A stretch of 7,606 bases of DNA from an uncultured Oscillospiraceae bacterium (lineage in GTDB: Bacteria; Bacillota; Clostridia; Oscillospirales; Oscillospiraceae), in contig CAAERF010000311.1 in assembly GCA_900758315.1 (NCBI GenBank), positions 1 through 7,606 on the forward strand. Direction: 5' to 3'. Positions 6,307 to 7,606 of this stretch are shown here, piece after piece. The notes under the pieces are model-generated. The model saw only the letters and a program-made list of their open reading frames with translations. It had not been told where the DNA came from and ran no database searches. Numbering within the stretch: the stretch's first letter is position 1; each line of letters starts with the position of its first letter. The translations under genes were made by a program, and so were the position numbers.

Positions 6307-7299
6307 ATGAAGATTGATGATATTATTAGAAAATGTATTGAAATTCCCGGCGTTTCAATAAAACGTAGCGAGTTCAACGCAGAACTACTTATGAAAACTA
6401 AGGAAGGAAAAGGGTCTATGACGTTTTTTCAACTTTTCCCCGGACTTACTATTGCGTATATTTTTATAAATTCTCCGACGTGGGCAGCTCCAAATTTGGG
6501 TGAAGATAGTTTCATTAAAAAAGGGCCTTTGCTCCTAAACTATTGCGTGACTGGCCGTTGCGAGATTATCTTGAATAACGGAAACTTTGTATATGTGAAA
6601 GATGGAGATATTTCTCTCACGGAGTGTTTTGCCCAAAAGCAATATGTCTATCCTCGCCGTATCTATGAGGGAATGGAGCTTTTTGTTGATACTAATACAC
6701 TGGCAACAGAGAGTACATGGATACAAAAAGAGTTTGGCATAGACATTCCTAAAATCATTGAACTTTTTTGCCCAAACGATAACACTTATATCTTAGCAGT
6801 TACTCCTGAAGTTGAAGAAATATTGATTAAGCTCTGGGAACTTTTTGATATTGTGCCTCCGTTTTCGATTTCTCAAATGAAGATCTATGTTCTGGCTCTA
6901 TTTTCATTACTACAAAATCTTAACAATATCCCCCCATCGCAAGCCTGCACATTTTTTACTGAAACACAGGTAGATATAGCAAAACGTGTTGAAAAAATTA
7001 TCACTTCCGATTTGCGGCAACATCATCCTGCATGGGAATTGGCAGCTCAGTTTTCTGTCAGCGAAACCAGCTTAAAAAACTATTTTCGTGGCGTTTTTGG
7101 TCAAAATATTTCCATCTATCTACGGGAAGTCCGAATGAAAAAAGCTGCAGAGTTACTGACTTCTACAAGATTGTCCGTTGCAGAAATAGCAGAGTTGGTC
7201 GGCTATATGAATCAAAGCAAATTTGCATCAGTTTTCAAAAAACAATTCGGCCTATCGCCATTGGAATACCGGCGGTCAAAGAATTTGGAAAACCGATAA
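6307..7299 (+). CDS. AraC-family transcriptional regulator, divergent from the transporter operon
   Basis: A 330-residue cytoplasmic DNA-binding protein. The C-terminal part (about 221-326) is an AraC/XylS domain with two helix-turn-helix units: the first around WELAAQFSVSETSLKNYF (243-260), the second around VAEIAELVGYMNQSKFASVF (291-310), followed by the family signature KKQFGLSPLEYRR (311-323). The N-terminal part (about 30-130) is probably a ligand-sensing beta-barrel: it contains LLLNYCVTGRCEI (75-87) and a following KDGD turn (98-101), as in regulators of the PchR/YbtA type that sense siderophores. That ligand class is inference. It is transcribed from its own promoter away from the ECF/ABC operon and most likely controls it. 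The gene is clearly richer in A and T than the transporter genes, which may reflect a different origin or just a common trait of regulators. An in-frame ATG at 6277 would add 10 residues but has a poorer ribosome binding site. Confidence 0.95.
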   Translation: MKIDDIIRKCIEIPGVSIKRSEFNAELLMKTKEGKGSMTFFQLFPGLTIAYIFINSPTWAAPNLGEDSFIKKGPLLLNYCVTGRCEIILNNGNFVYVKDGDISLTECFAQKQYVYPRRIYEGMELFVDTNTLATESTWIQKEFGIDIPKIIELFCPNDNTYILAVTPEVEEILIKLWELFDIVPPFSISQMKIYVLALFSLLQNLNNIPPSQACTFFTETQVDIAKRVEKIITSDLRQHHPAWELAAQFSVSETSLKNYFRGVFGQNISIYLREVRMKKAAELLTSTRLSVAEIAELVGYMNQSKFASVFKKQFGLSPLEYRRSKNLENR

Positions 7300-7306
7300 G
7301 AACAAA

Positions 7307-7347
7307 GCCGGGATTTGCCACTTGTCAGCAAAATCCCGGCCTTTCTT
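7307..7347 (+). terminator. Rho-independent terminator after the AraC-family regulator
   Basis: A perfect 10-base-pair stem, GCCGGGATTT (7307-7316) with AAATCCCGGC (7331-7340), encloses a 14-base loop and is followed by CTTTCTT. It begins 8 bases after the regulator stop. On the opposite strand the stem is followed by TTTGTTCTT, so it may also stop transcription arriving from the right. Confidence 0.85.
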
Positions 7348-7359
7348 ATGCCTAAAATC

Positions 7360-7527
7360 TCATGCAGAAATCAACTCTTGAAAAATTATTTCCTCCGCCT
7401 GCGCCTTCAGCGTGTTCATCAACCCCACCCAGCGCATGGGGTCACGGGCTTTCAGTTCTTCCGTGACACCCGCAGTCTCCATCATGTGAGGCAACATGGT
7501 GTCCACGCGCTCCTGCGCTGGCTGCTA
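7360..7527 (-). pseudogene. tnpV: TnpV-like transposon protein, C-terminal fragment
   Basis: The minus-strand frame from 7524 to the TGA at 7360-7362 encodes 54 residues. It includes QERVDTM, then GVTEELKARDPMRWVGLMN and AEEIIFQELI. This strongly resembles the C-terminal end of TnpV proteins as I remember them (GVTE-LKA--PM-WV--MN...A-EIV--E-IY); TnpV is a small protein of unknown role carried by clostridial transposons such as Tn4451 and related elements. The full protein is roughly 110-130 residues, so over half is missing. A TAG stop at 7525-7527 closes the frame upstream, no start codon or ribosome binding site precedes it, and the DNA beyond does not read as TnpV in any frame I tried. 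It is therefore a remnant. It converges on the regulator's terminator. Confidence 0.7.
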
Positions 7528-7606
7528 TGCTGCCTTTGCGCGGTTCTTCTTTTGGTAGCTGACCGATAGTAGAAAAAACACCTTTTTTCATATCCTCAGC
7601 CCGGAT
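7528..7606 (-). other. Unrecognised open frame entering from the right edge, running out of frame into the TnpV remnant
   Basis: On the minus strand a frame open from the right edge includes MKKGVFSTIGQLPKEEPRKGS (starting at the ATG at 7591) and continues, in a different frame from TnpV, to a TGA at 7442-7444. The charged, lysine- and proline-rich segment looks like coding sequence, perhaps the tail of a larger mobile-element protein, and probably stops being meaningful near 7515-7527 where TnpV similarity begins in the other frame. I do not recognise the family. No ribosome binding site precedes the ATG. Confidence 0.3.

Noticed and set aside
7315..7569. Plus-strand open frame after the regulator (84 residues)
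   Set aside because: It begins inside the terminator hairpin, and the opposite strand carries the TnpV-like sequence, so it is a shadow.
1..7606. CRISPR array, tRNA, rRNA or complete insertion sequence
   Set aside because: No regularly spaced repeats, no tRNA or rRNA-like segments, and no transposase reading frame apart from the small TnpV fragment.

Overview
The window (7,606 bases) looks like accessory DNA from a low-to-medium-GC Gram-positive bacterium, most likely a gut clostridial Bacillota. Reasons: the gene families, strong AGGAGG-type ribosome binding sites, a near-consensus TTGACT-17-TATAAT promoter, and a TnpV remnant at the right edge, a family I know from clostridial transposons and integrative elements. 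Taxonomy is an inference; no marker gene is present.

Layout. From about 6106 down to the left edge, five genes read leftward with overlaps or gaps of 17 bases or less, so they look like one operon. In transcription order they are: a small membrane S component of the Trep_Strep/MptD type (5522-6106); an EcfT/CbiQ-type T component (4782-5522); a fused double-ATPase EcfA-like protein (3292-4764); and two ABC half-transporters, each a membrane domain joined to an ATPase domain (1550-3295, and 1-1535, which runs off the left edge with its last ~70 residues missing). Rightward from a shared 200-base control region lies an AraC-family regulator (6307-7299), followed by a rho-independent terminator (7307-7347). 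Beyond it (7360-7606) are leftward-reading fragments: the C-terminal 54 residues of a TnpV-like protein joined out of frame to an unrecognised reading frame.

How the genes may work together. S, T and the double ATPase form a complete energy-coupling-factor (ECF) importer. The two half-transporters look like a heterodimer. Their family match (YbtP/YbtQ, IrtA/IrtB-like, judged from the DEAT...DPENE Walker B region and the pairing) and the AraC regulator suggest uptake of a metal chelate, siderophore or porphyrin-like compound. No substrate-binding protein or biosynthesis gene is visible, so the substrate remains a hypothesis. The regulator probably acts on the divergent operon, whose own promoter looks weak while the regulator's is near-consensus. 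The transposon remnant beside the regulator suggests that the module was, or sits beside, mobile cargo.
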